A DNA stretch of 64,000 bases from RGIG1995 sp045652425. GTDB lineage: Bacteria; Bacillota; Clostridia; Oscillospirales; CAG-272. Positions 7,687 to 16,039 of this stretch are shown piece by piece (the stretch's first letter is position 1; each line of letters opens with the position of its first letter). Under the pieces are notes generated by a model. It saw nothing but the letters and a program-made list of their open reading frames with translations, did no database searches and was not told where the DNA came from. The stretch spans positions 14,232 through 78,231 of the forward strand of contig JAZRUG010000035.1 of assembly GCA_045652425.1 (NCBI GenBank), given 5' to 3'. A program made the translations under genes and the position numbers.

Positions 7687-9486
7687 ATGAAAGTTATTTA
7701 CAATGACGGCAGAGTTGACGTATGTCCTCCCGAAGAGGAACTCCACGTTTTACGTCATTCCGCAGCACACATTTTGGCGCAGGCGGTAAAAAGACTTTAC
7801 CCCGAAGCTATCTTTGCTTACGGTCCTGCAAATGAAAAGGGTTTCTATTACGACGTTGACCTTGGCGAAACCAAGCTCGTTGAAGAAGATCTCCAGAAAA
7901 TCGAGCAGGAAATGAAGAAGATCGTTAAAGAAAATCTTCCCATTAAGCCATTTGTTCTCCCAAGAGATGAAGCTATCGCGCTTATGGAGAGCCGTGGCGA
8001 AAAATACAAAGTTGAACATATCGGCGACCTTCCCGAAGATGCTGTAATCAGCTTCTTTCAGCAGGGTGACTATATTGATATGTGCGTTGGTCCTCATATT
8101 TGCTATACAAAAGCTCTTAAGGCATTTAAGATTATGGACCAGTCGGGCGCATATTGGAAGAATGACAAAAACAACAAGATGCTTACAAGAATAAAGGGTA
8201 CTGCATTCCCCTCACAGCCTGAACTTGAAGAACACCTCAAGGCTCTTGAAGAGGCTGAAAAGAGAGATCACAATAAGCTCGGTCGTGAGCTTGGTTACTT
8301 TACGACCGTTGAAGAAATCGGTCAGGGACTTCCTATCCTTTTGCCTAAAGGTACTCGTGTTATCCAGCTTCTTCAGCGTTGGGTTGAAGATATTGAGCAG
8401 GAGCATAACTATCTCCTTACAAAGACTCCTCTTATGGCAAAGCGCGACCTCTATAAAATTTCGGGACACTGGGACCACTACCGTGACGGTATGTTCGTTA
8501 TGGGCGATCCCGACGACGAAGAAAAAGAATGTCTTGCTCTCCGTCCTATGACTTGTCCTTTCCAGTATCAAGTATATCTCAATCAGGCAAGAAGCTATAG
8601 AGATCTTCCTATGCGTCTTGGTGAAACTTCTACACTCTTCCGTAACGAAGATTCGGGTGAAATGCACGGTCTTATAAGAGTTCGTCAGTTTACTATTTCC
8701 GAAGGTCACTTGGTGCTTCGCCCCGATCAGCTCGAAGCTGAATTTGAAGATTGCCTTAACCTCTGTAAATACTTCCTCGGTACTGTAGGTCTTCTTGAAG
8801 ACTGCTCATTCAGATTCTCACAGTGGGATCCTAACAATACAAAGAAATACGAAGGTACTGCTGAACAGTGGGAAACTGCTCAGGCTACTATGGAAAAGAT
8901 TCTTAATAACCTCGGCGTTAAATATGAAGTTGGTATTGATGAAGCCGCATTCTACGGACCTAAACTCGATATTCAGTATAAGAACGTTTTTGGTAAAGAA
9001 GATACTATCGTTACTATCCAGATCGATATGCTCCTCGCTGAAAAGTTCGGTATGTACTATATAGACAGCGACGGTCAGAAGAAGCTTCCCTATATTATTC
9101 ACAGGACTTCTTTGGGCTGCTATGAAAGAACTCTTGCATACCTTATTGAAAAGTATGCGGGCGCTCTTCCTACTTGGATGGCTCCCGAACAGGTTAGAAT
9201 TCTTACAATCACCGACAGAGCGCTTGATTATGCTAAACAGATTGAGGCTGAATTGTCAAAAGCTAAATATAGAGTTACTCTTGACGATAGCCAGAATACT
9301 TTGAAGTATAAGATTAGAAATGCTCAAATGGAAAAGGTTCCCTATATGATTATTCTTGGCGATAAGGATATTGAGAATAATACTATTTCCGTTAGACATA
9401 GATCGGGTGAAGACCTCGGCGCTATTTCTCTCGATGAGTTTAAGACACTCCTCGCAGACGTTGTAGGTAATAAACTTAAAAAGTAG
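7687..9486 (+). CDS. thrS: Threonyl-tRNA synthetase lacking the N-terminal TGS domain
   Basis: ThrRS charges tRNA-Thr. The 599-residue product starts almost directly at the editing domain (HSAAH, H24 and H28), so the ~60-residue TGS domain of the standard ~640-residue enzyme is absent. The class II core follows: motif 2 region with RPMTCPFQYQVYL (the usual Zn cysteine kept, but the common CPHH is CPFQ), FTISEGH (Zn histidine position) and motif 3 HRTSLGCYERTLAYLIE. The C-terminal anticodon-binding domain is complete. Expression should follow tRNA-Thr charging through the T-box upstream. The start is an ATG with a weak ribosome site (TAGGTGAT), and no longer in-frame start restores a TGS domain. 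Confidence 0.95.
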   Translation: MKVIYNDGRVDVCPPEEELHVLRHSAAHILAQAVKRLYPEAIFAYGPANEKGFYYDVDLGETKLVEEDLQKIEQEMKKIVKENLPIKPFVLPRDEAIALMESRGEKYKVEHIGDLPEDAVISFFQQGDYIDMCVGPHICYTKALKAFKIMDQSGAYWKNDKNNKMLTRIKGTAFPSQPELEEHLKALEEAEKRDHNKLGRELGYFTTVEEIGQGLPILLPKGTRVIQLLQRWVEDIEQEHNYLLTKTPLMAKRDLYKISGHWDHYRDGMFVMGDPDDEEKECLALRPMTCPFQYQVYLNQARSYRDLPMRLGETSTLFRNEDSGEMHGLIRVRQFTISEGHLVLRPDQLEAEFEDCLNLCKYFLGTVGLLEDCSFRFSQWDPNNTKKYEGTAEQWETAQATMEKILNNLGVKYEVGIDEAAFYGPKLDIQYKNVFGKEDTIVTIQIDMLLAEKFGMYYIDSDGQKKLPYIIHRTSLGCYERTLAYLIEKYAGALPTWMAPEQVRILTITDRALDYAKQIEAELSKAKYRVTLDDSQNTLKYKIRNAQMEKVPYMIILGDKDIENNTISVRHRSGEDLGAISLDEFKTLLADVVGNKLKK

Positions 9487-9491
9487 AATAT

Positions 9492-9521
9492 AAAGGGAAC
9501 TTTTTGAAAAAAGTTCCCTTT
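9492..9521 (+). terminator. Intrinsic terminator of thrS (hairpin module of the composite repeat)
   Basis: Perfect 14-bp arms AAAGGGAACTTTTT / AAAAAGTTCCCTTT around GA. It is followed by the CAAAAACTTTGAAT box found in the other composite repeats. Confidence 0.8.
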
Positions 9522-9544
9522 ACCCTCAAAAACTTTGAATAAAA

Positions 9545-9577
9545 GGGCTGTGATACTTAAAAAAGTATGCACAGCCC
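9545..9577 (-). terminator. Hairpin downstream of the DUF4234 gene
   Basis: GGGCTGTG / CACAGCCC arms enclose a second ATACTT / AAGTAT stem. It lies between convergent genes and can serve the minus-strand gene ending at 9603. Confidence 0.65.
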
Positions 9578-9602
9578 CCTTTGTTATGTTTATATACGGT
9601 GA

Positions 9603-10025
9603 TTAACCTTTTTGGTTGTAGTCAGAGCAGAGAAGGTTCATAGCCTTGAGAAATTTGTGTGTGTAAACCAAAGGTCCGATTCCTATAAGTGAACCGATAA
9701 CTCCCCAACCCCAGAACGTAGTTGCGCTAAAGTTGTAAGCAATGCCTCTTCTTTTAAGTTCGTTGCCAATTCTGTTGGAAATCTTGTGTGTCCAAACAAT
9801 ACCGCCAATACCTAATGTAATGGGAGTTATTATGAATGCCATAAGAAGGTAGTGCATAGTCTTTTTTCCGTCATAACGGCTTGCGATAAGGTTAATATCC
9901 GATGAAATTACCGAATATAAAACAAGTGGGTAAATGCCAAAGGTGATTATACTCAAAAGTATTGTTTTGAGCAAACCGCGAGATGTGTTAAGCTTAACTG
10001 CGGGAGCAGTATACATTTGATTCAT
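9603..10025 (-). CDS. DUF4234-type membrane protein
   Basis: A 140-residue hydrophobic protein of unknown function. After a short N-terminus it has SRGLLKTILLSIITFGIYPL, the start typical of DUF4234 membrane proteins. Three hydrophobic segments follow (about residues 20-42, 58-78 and 102-122), with charged loops such as SNRIGNELKRRG between them. The ATG at 10025 is chosen because AAGGAGG lies 9 nt upstream; an in-frame start ten codons earlier lacks a site. It is transcribed toward thrS and is divergent from a DUF2752 gene. No function can be assigned. Confidence 0.75.
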   Translation of the reverse strand: MNQMYTAPAVKLNTSRGLLKTILLSIITFGIYPLVLYSVISSDINLIASRYDGKKTMHYLLMAFIITPITLGIGGIVWTHKISNRIGNELKRRGIAYNFSATTFWGWGVIGSLIGIGPLVYTHKFLKAMNLLCSDYNQKG

Positions 10026-10113
10026 AAAACTGAACCTCCTTATAAAGATTAACATAATGGTAACACATTATGTCAAAATAGTCAATAAAATGTTGGAAAA
10101 TAATTGAAATTTG

Positions 10114-10141
10114 TTGATTTTTTATGAAAAAGTGGTATAAT
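10114..10141 (+). promoter_or_regulatory. Probable promoter of the DUF2752 gene
   Basis: TTGATT (10114-10119), a 16-nt spacer and TATAAT (10136-10141). Confidence 0.5.
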
Positions 10142-10164
10142 TGTGTATATAAAATAGCGGACGG

Positions 10165-10503
10165 ATGAAAATGAAAAAAATCAGTTATTTGAAAATAAAA
10201 ATATTTGCAACTATATCATATATTGTTTTGCTCTTTGTTGCCGCAAAATTAGGTTTTTCTTGCATATTCAGAATTTGTTTCGGAATAGAATGTCCTGGTT
10301 GTGGTATGACAAGAGCCTTTCGTGCATTGACAGAGTTTGATATTGTATCGGCGTTTAAATACCACCCAATGTTTTGGTCTATTCCTATTGTGTATATCTA
10401 TATTTTATTTGATCATCCGGTCATTACCAAGAAAATTGACCACTGGGTTTTGGTGATTGTTTTAATAGGTTTTATAATAAACTGGTTATTTAGAATTATT
10501 TAA
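10165..10503 (+). CDS. DUF2752 family small membrane protein
   Basis: A 112-residue protein with the DUF2752 signature CPGCGMTRAF near residues 44-53, flanked by hydrophobic helices near 12-32, 71-88 and 92-111. Two ATGs (10165 and 10171) are possible; the ribosome site is poor for both. The family is widespread in anaerobes and has no established function. The CxxC pair in the short loop between helices may bind a metal or be redox active, but that is inference. The gene is more AT-rich than its neighbours. Confidence 0.8.
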   Translation: MKMKKISYLKIKIFATISYIVLLFVAAKLGFSCIFRICFGIECPGCGMTRAFRALTEFDIVSAFKYHPMFWSIPIVYIYILFDHPVITKKIDHWVLVIVLIGFIINWLFRII

Positions 10504-10530
10504 ATGATTGTCGAAACTGCAGAAAATATG

Positions 10531-10559
10531 TTGACAAGGTGCGAAAATTATGTTATACT
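10531..10559 (+). promoter_or_regulatory. Promoter of the TM2/zinc-ribbon gene
   Basis: TTGACA (10531-10536), a 17-nt spacer and TATACT (10554-10559). Confidence 0.8.
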
Positions 10560-10594
10560 TTAACAAATAATTCTTATTTGTTAGGAGAATAATT

Positions 10595-10984
10595 ATGTTT
10601 TGTAAAAATTGCGGTCAGCCTATGAATGACAATCAAGCTATTTGTTTGAAGTGCGGTGTGAAAACCGGTGACGGAAATGCTTTCTGCCAGAATTGCGGAA
10701 ATCCCGTTGCTCCCAACGCAGACGTTTGTCTTAGTTGCGGTGTTGCTGTAAAGAATACAGCAAACGGTCAGTATCTTGGCGGAAAAGATAAAATCACAAT
10801 GGCGCTCATTTGCTTCTTCTTGGGTGGAATAGGCATTCATAACTTCATGATGGGTGAAACTAAAAAAGGAATTGTGAAGATCGTTGCATGTTTGTGTTTT
10901 GGAATTAGCGGTATTTTGGCATTGATTGACTTTATTAAGATTCTTTGCGATAAGTATGTTGTTGACCCTAATGGTTTGTTCTAA
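10595..10984 (+). CDS. Double zinc-ribbon plus TM2-domain membrane protein
   Basis: The 129-residue protein has two N-terminal zinc ribbons (CKNCG...CLKCG, then CQNCG...CLSCG; residues 3-48) followed by a TM2 domain: a first helix near 66-80 (ALICFFLGGIGIHNFMMG) and a second near 88-112. TM2 proteins are two-helix membrane proteins of poorly known role; the zinc ribbons should face the cytoplasm. It has its own promoter and a TAGGAG ribosome site. A second zinc-ribbon protein gene follows, so the two may be related in function. Confidence 0.85.
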   Translation: MFCKNCGQPMNDNQAICLKCGVKTGDGNAFCQNCGNPVAPNADVCLSCGVAVKNTANGQYLGGKDKITMALICFFLGGIGIHNFMMGETKKGIVKIVACLCFGISGILALIDFIKILCDKYVVDPNGLF

Positions 10985-11069
10985 TACATAAAAATGAATC
11001 TAAAAATTCCTTCGATTACATTCGGGGGAATTTTGTTTCTTGTATTTATATGATAGGGAGGGGTTTATA

Positions 11070-11393
11070 ATGTTTTGTCCAAATTGTGGAAATCAAGTTG
11101 ACGATAAAGCGGTAGTATGTGTTAATTGCGGTCAACCATTGAGAGATTTTAACAGCGGAGCCAAAGATTCAAAAAGTGTTGGTTGGTGGTGGCTTGGATT
11201 TTTTGTTCCGTTAGCTGGTTTTTTGGTATGGCTTTTGACATCGGGGACTACGCCTATTAAAGCTAAAAGAGCAGGAATCGGTGCAATCGTTGGAGTAATC
11301 ACCGGTATAGTGCTTTATATAGCATATATTGTGTTAGTGATTGTTCTTTCGGTTAGTTTTGCATCCTCATCTTTGCCGGCATATTATGTATAA
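11070..11393 (+). CDS. Single zinc-ribbon membrane protein
   Basis: A 107-residue protein with one zinc ribbon (CPNCG at residues 3-7 and CVNCG at 18-22). A short linker with a WWWLGFF segment starts the first hydrophobic helix (about 40-58), and a second lies near 70-98. It has the same architecture as the preceding gene with one ribbon fewer. The ATG at 11070 follows AGGGAGG; the longer ORF start 10 codons upstream has no site. It ends at a clear terminator. Function unknown. Confidence 0.8.
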   Translation: MFCPNCGNQVDDKAVVCVNCGQPLRDFNSGAKDSKSVGWWWLGFFVPLAGFLVWLLTSGTTPIKAKRAGIGAIVGVITGIVLYIAYIVLVIVLSVSFASSSLPAYYV

Positions 11394-11400
11394 TAAAAAA

Positions 11401-11428
11401 GAGGCTTTTATAAAAGTCTCTTTTTTTG
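11401..11428 (+). terminator. Intrinsic terminator of the zinc-ribbon gene
   Basis: GAGGCTTTTATAAAAGTCTC self-complementary stem followed by seven T residues. Confidence 0.85.
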
Positions 11429-11440
11429 TTTTAGTAAATC

Positions 11441-11470
11441 AAAAGGATATGGAAAAATCCATATCCTTTT
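11441..11470 (-). terminator. Terminator of the arginine operon
   Basis: AAAAGGATATGG / CCATATCCTTTT arms around a short A-rich loop lie directly after the argF stop codon. The minus-strand side ends in TTTT. Confidence 0.8.
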
Positions 11471-11473
11471 AGT

Positions 11474-12460
11474 TTACGCCAATGTTGCCGCCATAATAGC
11501 TTTTATTGTGTGCATACGGTTTTCTGCTTCGTCGAATACGATAGATTGTTCGCTTTCGAATACTTCGTCGGTTACTTCCATACAGTCAATTCCGTATCTG
11601 TTGAACAGAGAACGTCCTACCGATGTCTTGAGGTCATGGAATGAGGGGAGGCAGTGCATAAATCTGCACTGAGGACCTGCAATTTCCATAAGTTCTTTTG
11701 TTACTCTGTAATCAACGAGGTCATTAATTCTCTTTGCCCATACTTCGTCGGGTTCGCCCATCGATACCCAAACGTCTGTGTAAAGAACGTCTGCATTCTT
11801 TACTGCTTCCTTGGGGTCTTCGATAAACTCAAGAATAGCGCCTGTTTCTTTTGCAATCTCTCGGCATTTTTCAATAAGGTTGGAAACGGGGAAGTATTCT
11901 TTGGGAGAGCATGCAACGTAATGCATACCCATTTTTGCGCATCCTACCATAAGTGAGTCGCCCATATTGTAACGAGCGTCGCCGAGATATACAAGCTTCT
12001 TGCCCTTGAGTGAGCCGAAGTGTTCCTTGATTGTAAGGAAGTCAGCCAATATCTGTGTGGGGTGGAACTCGTTTGTAAGTCCGTTCCATACAGGAACACC
12101 TGCATACTGTGCAAGTTCTTCAACGAGGTCTTGACCAAATCCTCTGTATTCAATACCGTCAAACATTCTGCCGAGAACGCGTGCGGTGTCTGCGATACTT
12201 TCCTTTTTGCCTATCTGTGAGCCTGTAGAGTCAAGATATACAGGGTGCATTCCCAAATCAGCCGCAGCTACTTCAAATGCGCAACGTGTTCTTGTACTGG
12301 TCTTTTCGAATATCAATGCGATGTTCTTACCTTCGCAAAGTCTGTGGGGTATACCCGCCTTTTTCTGCGCCTTTAATTCAGCCGCATAATCTATAAGATA
12401 GTTGATTTCTTCAGGTGTGAAATCGAGAAGCTTGAGAAAATGTCTGTTTTTGAAATTCAT
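11474..12460 (-). CDS. argF: Ornithine carbamoyltransferase
   Basis: OTC makes citrulline from ornithine and carbamoyl phosphate. The 328-residue product has the carbamoyl-phosphate loop STRTR, the HPTQ motif, the SMG-type ornithine loop (VWVSMGEP) and HCLPSFHD (usually HCLPAFHD). The ATG at 12460 is chosen because AAGGAG lies 7 nt before it; a longer frame up to 12658 would translate the intergenic repeat and is rejected. It is the last arginine gene in the row and is separated from argD by about 300 bp of repeats, so it may be partly uncoupled from the operon. Confidence 0.96.
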   Translation of the reverse strand: MNFKNRHFLKLLDFTPEEINYLIDYAAELKAQKKAGIPHRLCEGKNIALIFEKTSTRTRCAFEVAAADLGMHPVYLDSTGSQIGKKESIADTARVLGRMFDGIEYRGFGQDLVEELAQYAGVPVWNGLTNEFHPTQILADFLTIKEHFGSLKGKKLVYLGDARYNMGDSLMVGCAKMGMHYVACSPKEYFPVSNLIEKCREIAKETGAILEFIEDPKEAVKNADVLYTDVWVSMGEPDEVWAKRINDLVDYRVTKELMEIAGPQCRFMHCLPSFHDLKTSVGRSLFNRYGIDCMEVTDEVFESEQSIVFDEAENRMHTIKAIMAATLA

Positions 12461-12479
12461 AATAATCTCCTTGTGTATT

Positions 12480-12762
12480 TTGTCTAAGGAACTTTTTGTA
12501 TCCGAGGGGGAAAACCATCTCAAACGCCGAAGTTTTTCCCCCTCGGGCTCCCCTAATCCTTGGCTGGCATGTAGGGGAAATGGGGCTAAAGAACTTTTTG
12601 AAAAAAGTTCCTTAGGATCCTCAAAAACTTTGAATAATGGGTTTTTATATAACTTCATTATTTAGTACAAACCCGAGAGGCAAAGTTTTTGGATTCTTAA
12701 ACCTTTTTTCAAAAAGGTTTAAGGTGGATTTTTGGGTTCATAACCCTTTTTTTCAAAAAGGG
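12480..12762. repeat. Composite intergenic repeats between argD and argF
   Basis: This stretch holds several palindromes and no gene: CCGAGGGGGAAAA / TTTTCCCCCTCGG (12502-12546), GAACTTTTTGAAAAAAGTTC (12591-12610) followed by TCAAAAACTTTGAAT, then inverted modules GGCAAAGTTTTTGG, AAACCTTTTTTCAAAAAGGTTT (about 12699-12720) and AACCCTTTTTTTCAAAAAGGGTT, which runs into the argD stop codon. It looks like two or more nested composite repeats in opposite orientation. Confidence 0.7.
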
Positions 12763-13932
12763 TTATGCCAATATTGCGTCTTTGATAATTTTAACTGCTT
12801 TTTCGAGTGCTTCCATAGGAATATTAAGCGCGGGGAGGAGTCTGATCTTATCTTTCGCTGTAAGGCAGAGCACGCCGTTTTCCATACAAACTTTAAGAAC
12901 GTCTGCTGCGGTCTTGTTTGTAGGTTTTATACCAATCATAAGACCGAGACCGCTTACGGACTCAACTTCGGGCATAGCTTTAAATGCATCAAACACATAT
13001 TCGCTCTTCTTCTTAACGTCTGCGAGGAGCTTTTCGTCAATTCTTTCGATAATACTGATAGCGCCCGCGCAGCTAATGGGGTTACCGCCAAAAGTCGAAC
13101 CGTGGTCGCCGAAGCCGAGAACGTTCTGCACCTTTTCACCGAGCATAGTAGCACCCAAGGGAAGTCCTCCGCCTATACCTTTTGCTGTAGAAACAACGTC
13201 GGGTTCAATACCGTAGTTCATATAGGCATAAAGCTCACCTGTTCTGCCATTACCTGTCTGAACTTCGTCTATCATAAGAACTATATCGTTCTCTTTCGCG
13301 TATTTCGCAACGCCCTTTACAAACTCACCGTCGAGGGGAAGAACACCGCCTTCGCCCTGAATAATCTCCATCATAATACCTGCAACCTTGTTCGCTTCAA
13401 CGGTCTTAATAAGCGCGTCGAGGTCATTTGCGGGAGTATGAACAAATCCGGGAGTAAGGGGTTGGAAAAGTTCGTGATAGTGGTCTTGACCTGTTGCCGA
13501 GAGGGTTGTCAACGTTCTGCCGTGGAAGCTATTTACGAGGGTTACTATAGTCGAATATTCAGCGCCCTTTTTCTCTGCGGCATACTTTCTTGCAACCTTA
13601 ATCGAACATTCATTTGATTCTGCGCCCGAGTTACTGAAAAATACCTTTTTCATACCTGTCTTTTCGCAGAGCATCTTTGCGAGTTCAGCGCAAGGCTGTG
13701 TATAATAGAGGTTAGACATATGCTGAACCTTATCGAGCTGTTCTGTTACAGCCTTTTTCCAAGCATCATCGGAAATACCAAAGCTGGTAACACCGATACC
13801 TGAACCCATATCAATATATTCTTTTCCGTTTTCGTCATATACGTAAGAGCCTTTTCCCGATACTATTTCAACGGGGAAGCGGTTATACGTACCTGCAACG
13901 TATTCTTTATCAATAATCTTTGTATCTGTCAT
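12763..13932 (-). CDS. argD: Acetylornithine aminotransferase
   Basis: ArgD converts N-acetylglutamate semialdehyde to N-acetylornithine using glutamate and PLP. The 389-residue protein has the class III aminotransferase landmarks: SNSGAESNE near 100-108, FHGRT near 136-140, IDEVQTGNGRTG near 221-232, and the PLP lysine in STAKGIGGGLPLG (K251), then STFGGNP. Length is normal. The ATG lies 2 bp after the argB stop codon, so the two are translationally linked. The stop codon overlaps a hairpin of the downstream repeat block. Confidence 0.96.
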   Translation of the reverse strand: MTDTKIIDKEYVAGTYNRFPVEIVSGKGSYVYDENGKEYIDMGSGIGVTSFGISDDAWKKAVTEQLDKVQHMSNLYYTQPCAELAKMLCEKTGMKKVFFSNSGAESNECSIKVARKYAAEKKGAEYSTIVTLVNSFHGRTLTTLSATGQDHYHELFQPLTPGFVHTPANDLDALIKTVEANKVAGIMMEIIQGEGGVLPLDGEFVKGVAKYAKENDIVLMIDEVQTGNGRTGELYAYMNYGIEPDVVSTAKGIGGGLPLGATMLGEKVQNVLGFGDHGSTFGGNPISCAGAISIIERIDEKLLADVKKKSEYVFDAFKAMPEVESVSGLGLMIGIKPTNKTAADVLKVCMENGVLCLTAKDKIRLLPALNIPMEALEKAVKIIKDAILA

Positions 13933-13934
13933 CG

Positions 13935-14798
13935 TTAATCACCTACTACCATAGTTCCGATACCCTCATCGGTCAAAATTTCAACGAGAATAGAATGTGG
14001 AACACGTCCGTCCAAAATAACAACTTTCTTTACGCCTTCAATAATAGCTTCGATACAGCAGTCAACCTTAGGAATCATACCGCCCGAAATAACCCCTTCT
14101 TCATAAAGCTTTTTCGCTTCACTTACAGTTACCTTTGTTATAAGTGTTGAAGGATCGTTAACGTCGCGTAAGAGACCGAGAATGTCTGTCGTCATTATAA
14201 GGTTTTCAGCCTGCAACGCACCTGCGATATACGCTGCTGCGGTATCTCCGTTAATGTTATAGCTGTTGCCCTGGTTGTCGCAGCCTATTGTAGAAACAAC
14301 GGGAATATAACCGAGATTCAAGAGGTCCATAATGGGTTCAACATTTACCTTTGTAATCTCGCCAACGTAACCGAGAGCTTCGTTCTTTATCTTCGCTTCG
14401 ATGAGTCTGCCGTCCATACCCGAAATACCGATAGCCTTTGCCCCCAAAGTGCCGAGAAGGTTTACGAGGTTCTTGTTAACCTTACCTGCAAGTACCATCT
14501 GCGCAATATCCATAGTCTCTTTGTCTGTAACGCGTAGACCGTTTACGAATTCTGCCTTCTTACCCACCTTGTTCATCATTTCGCTGATTTCGGGGCCGCC
14601 GCCGTGAACGAGGACGATCTTTATACCGATTGTTGAGAGAAGCGCGATATCTTCCATAACCTGCTTCTTTAAATCGTCATTTATCATAGCGTTGCCGCCA
14701 TATTTGATTACAACGATCTTTCCGTTATAGCGTTTTATGTAGGGAAGAGCTTGTGTAAGTATCGTGGCTCTGTCTAAATTTGTAATTTTGTTTTCCAT
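13935..14798 (-). CDS. argB: Acetylglutamate kinase
   Basis: ArgB phosphorylates N-acetylglutamate, the usual feedback point of the acetyl cycle. The ~287-residue product has the amino acid kinase signatures VIKYGGNAM, VHGGGPEISEMM and NGDTAAAYIAGAL, with GGMIPKVDCC near the C-terminus. Two adjacent ATGs are possible; the second (14798) is better spaced from AGGCGG. It sits between argJ (23 bp upstream) and argD (2 bp downstream). Confidence 0.96.
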   Translation of the reverse strand: MENKITNLDRATILTQALPYIKRYNGKIVVIKYGGNAMINDDLKKQVMEDIALLSTIGIKIVLVHGGGPEISEMMNKVGKKAEFVNGLRVTDKETMDIAQMVLAGKVNKNLVNLLGTLGAKAIGISGMDGRLIEAKIKNEALGYVGEITKVNVEPIMDLLNLGYIPVVSTIGCDNQGNSYNINGDTAAAYIAGALQAENLIMTTDILGLLRDVNDPSTLITKVTVSEAKKLYEEGVISGGMIPKVDCCIEAIIEGVKKVVILDGRVPHSILVEILTDEGIGTMVVGD

Positions 14799-14821
14799 CA
14801 TTCTTACCGCCTATATTTTTA

Positions 14822-16036
14822 TTAAGTACGATAGTCGCCGTTTATCTTTACGTAATCGTAAGTAAGGTCGCAACCCCAAGCTTGTGCTTTGCCTTCGCCG
14901 TCGTCTGCAGTAACGAGTATTTCAATCTCTTTTTCGAGGAGAATCTCTTTTGCTTTTTCTTCGGAGAATTCAACTCCCGCACCGTTCTTACAAACGTCGA
15001 GTGTGCCTTTGGTTGAACGGAATGAAACATCAATCTTGTTTATATCAACGTCAGCTCCGCTATAACCGATAGCGCAGAGAACACGTCCCCAGTTTGCGTC
15101 TGCACCGAACATTGCCGCTTTGAAGAGGCTTGAGCAGATAACACTCTTTGCAATAATCTTTGCATTCTTCTCATCTTTTGCGCCGCATACTGAACATTCG
15201 AGAAGTTTTGTAGCTCCTTCGCCGTCACCTGCAATCATTCGGCTGAGATATACGTTTACTGTGTTGAGAGCTTTCATAAACGTATCAAAATCTTCGCCTT
15301 CGGTTGTTATTTCTTTGTTTCCTGCCATACCGTTTGCAAGGACTGTTACCATATCGTTTGTGGAAGTGTCGCCGTCAACACTAACCATATTAAACGTATT
15401 CTTTATATCTGTAGAAAGTGCCTTTTGGAGCATTTCTGCAGATATTGCCGTATCTGTAGTAATAAATACGAGCATAGTCGCCATATTAGGATGAATCATA
15501 CCGCTACCCTTTGCGATACCGCCCATACGGCAAACCTTGCCGTTTATTTCAAACTCAACTGCAATCTCTTTCTTTACAGTGTCGGTCGTCATAATACCCT
15601 CAGCCGCATCGTCGCCGCCGTTTTCGGAAAGAGCTTCAACGAGGGGCTTTACACCTGCTTCGATTGGTTCAAGGGGGAGTGGTTGACCGATAACGCCGGT
15701 AGAAGCAACTACAATGTCGCTTGCCTTAACGTTAAGTTCCTTTGCAAGAAGCTCACACATCTTTTCTGCAACTTCTATACCGTTTGCGTTGCAGGTGTTT
15801 GCGTTACCGCTGTTGCAAATAACAGCCTGTGCTTTGCCGTCTGCTATATGATTCTTCGTAACCGTTAAGGGCGCACCTTTAACGAGATTTGTAGTATATG
15901 TTGCTGCCGCATTTGCAACGGTTTCGCTATAAATAAGCGCTAAATCTTTTTTAGTGCGGTTCTTGCGAATTCCGCAATGAACACCGCTTGCTTTAAATCC
16001 TTTTGCTGCACATACGCCGCCACTGATCGTCTTCAT
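14822..16036 (-). CDS. argJ: Bifunctional ornithine acetyltransferase / N-acetylglutamate synthase
   Basis: ArgJ transfers the acetyl group from N-acetylornithine to glutamate, recycling it, and in many species also makes acetylglutamate from acetyl-CoA. The 404-residue product has the self-cleavage site in KGSGMIHPNMATMLV; the nucleophile should be T187, giving the alpha and beta chains. GVIGQPLP and NTFNMVSVDGDTSTND are also present. With ArgJ present and no argE or argA in the cluster, the pathway is the cyclic one. AAAGGAG lies 12 nt before the ATG, 3 bp past the argC stop. Confidence 0.96.
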   Translation of the reverse strand: MKTISGGVCAAKGFKASGVHCGIRKNRTKKDLALIYSETVANAAATYTTNLVKGAPLTVTKNHIADGKAQAVICNSGNANTCNANGIEVAEKMCELLAKELNVKASDIVVASTGVIGQPLPLEPIEAGVKPLVEALSENGGDDAAEGIMTTDTVKKEIAVEFEINGKVCRMGGIAKGSGMIHPNMATMLVFITTDTAISAEMLQKALSTDIKNTFNMVSVDGDTSTNDMVTVLANGMAGNKEITTEGEDFDTFMKALNTVNVYLSRMIAGDGEGATKLLECSVCGAKDEKNAKIIAKSVICSSLFKAAMFGADANWGRVLCAIGYSGADVDINKIDVSFRSTKGTLDVCKNGAGVEFSEEKAKEILLEKEIEILVTADDGEGKAQAWGCDLTYDYVKINGDYRT

Positions 16037-16039
16037 GAT

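Noticed and set aside
12461..12658. A 66-residue N-terminal extension of ArgF
   Set aside because: It translates the intergenic repeat palindromes, lacks a ribosome site, and the ATG at 12460 with AAGGAG gives the normal OTC length.
12637..13617. Long plus-strand frame opposite argD
   Set aside because: It is the antisense of argD, with no family resemblance and Cys/Phe-rich shadow composition.
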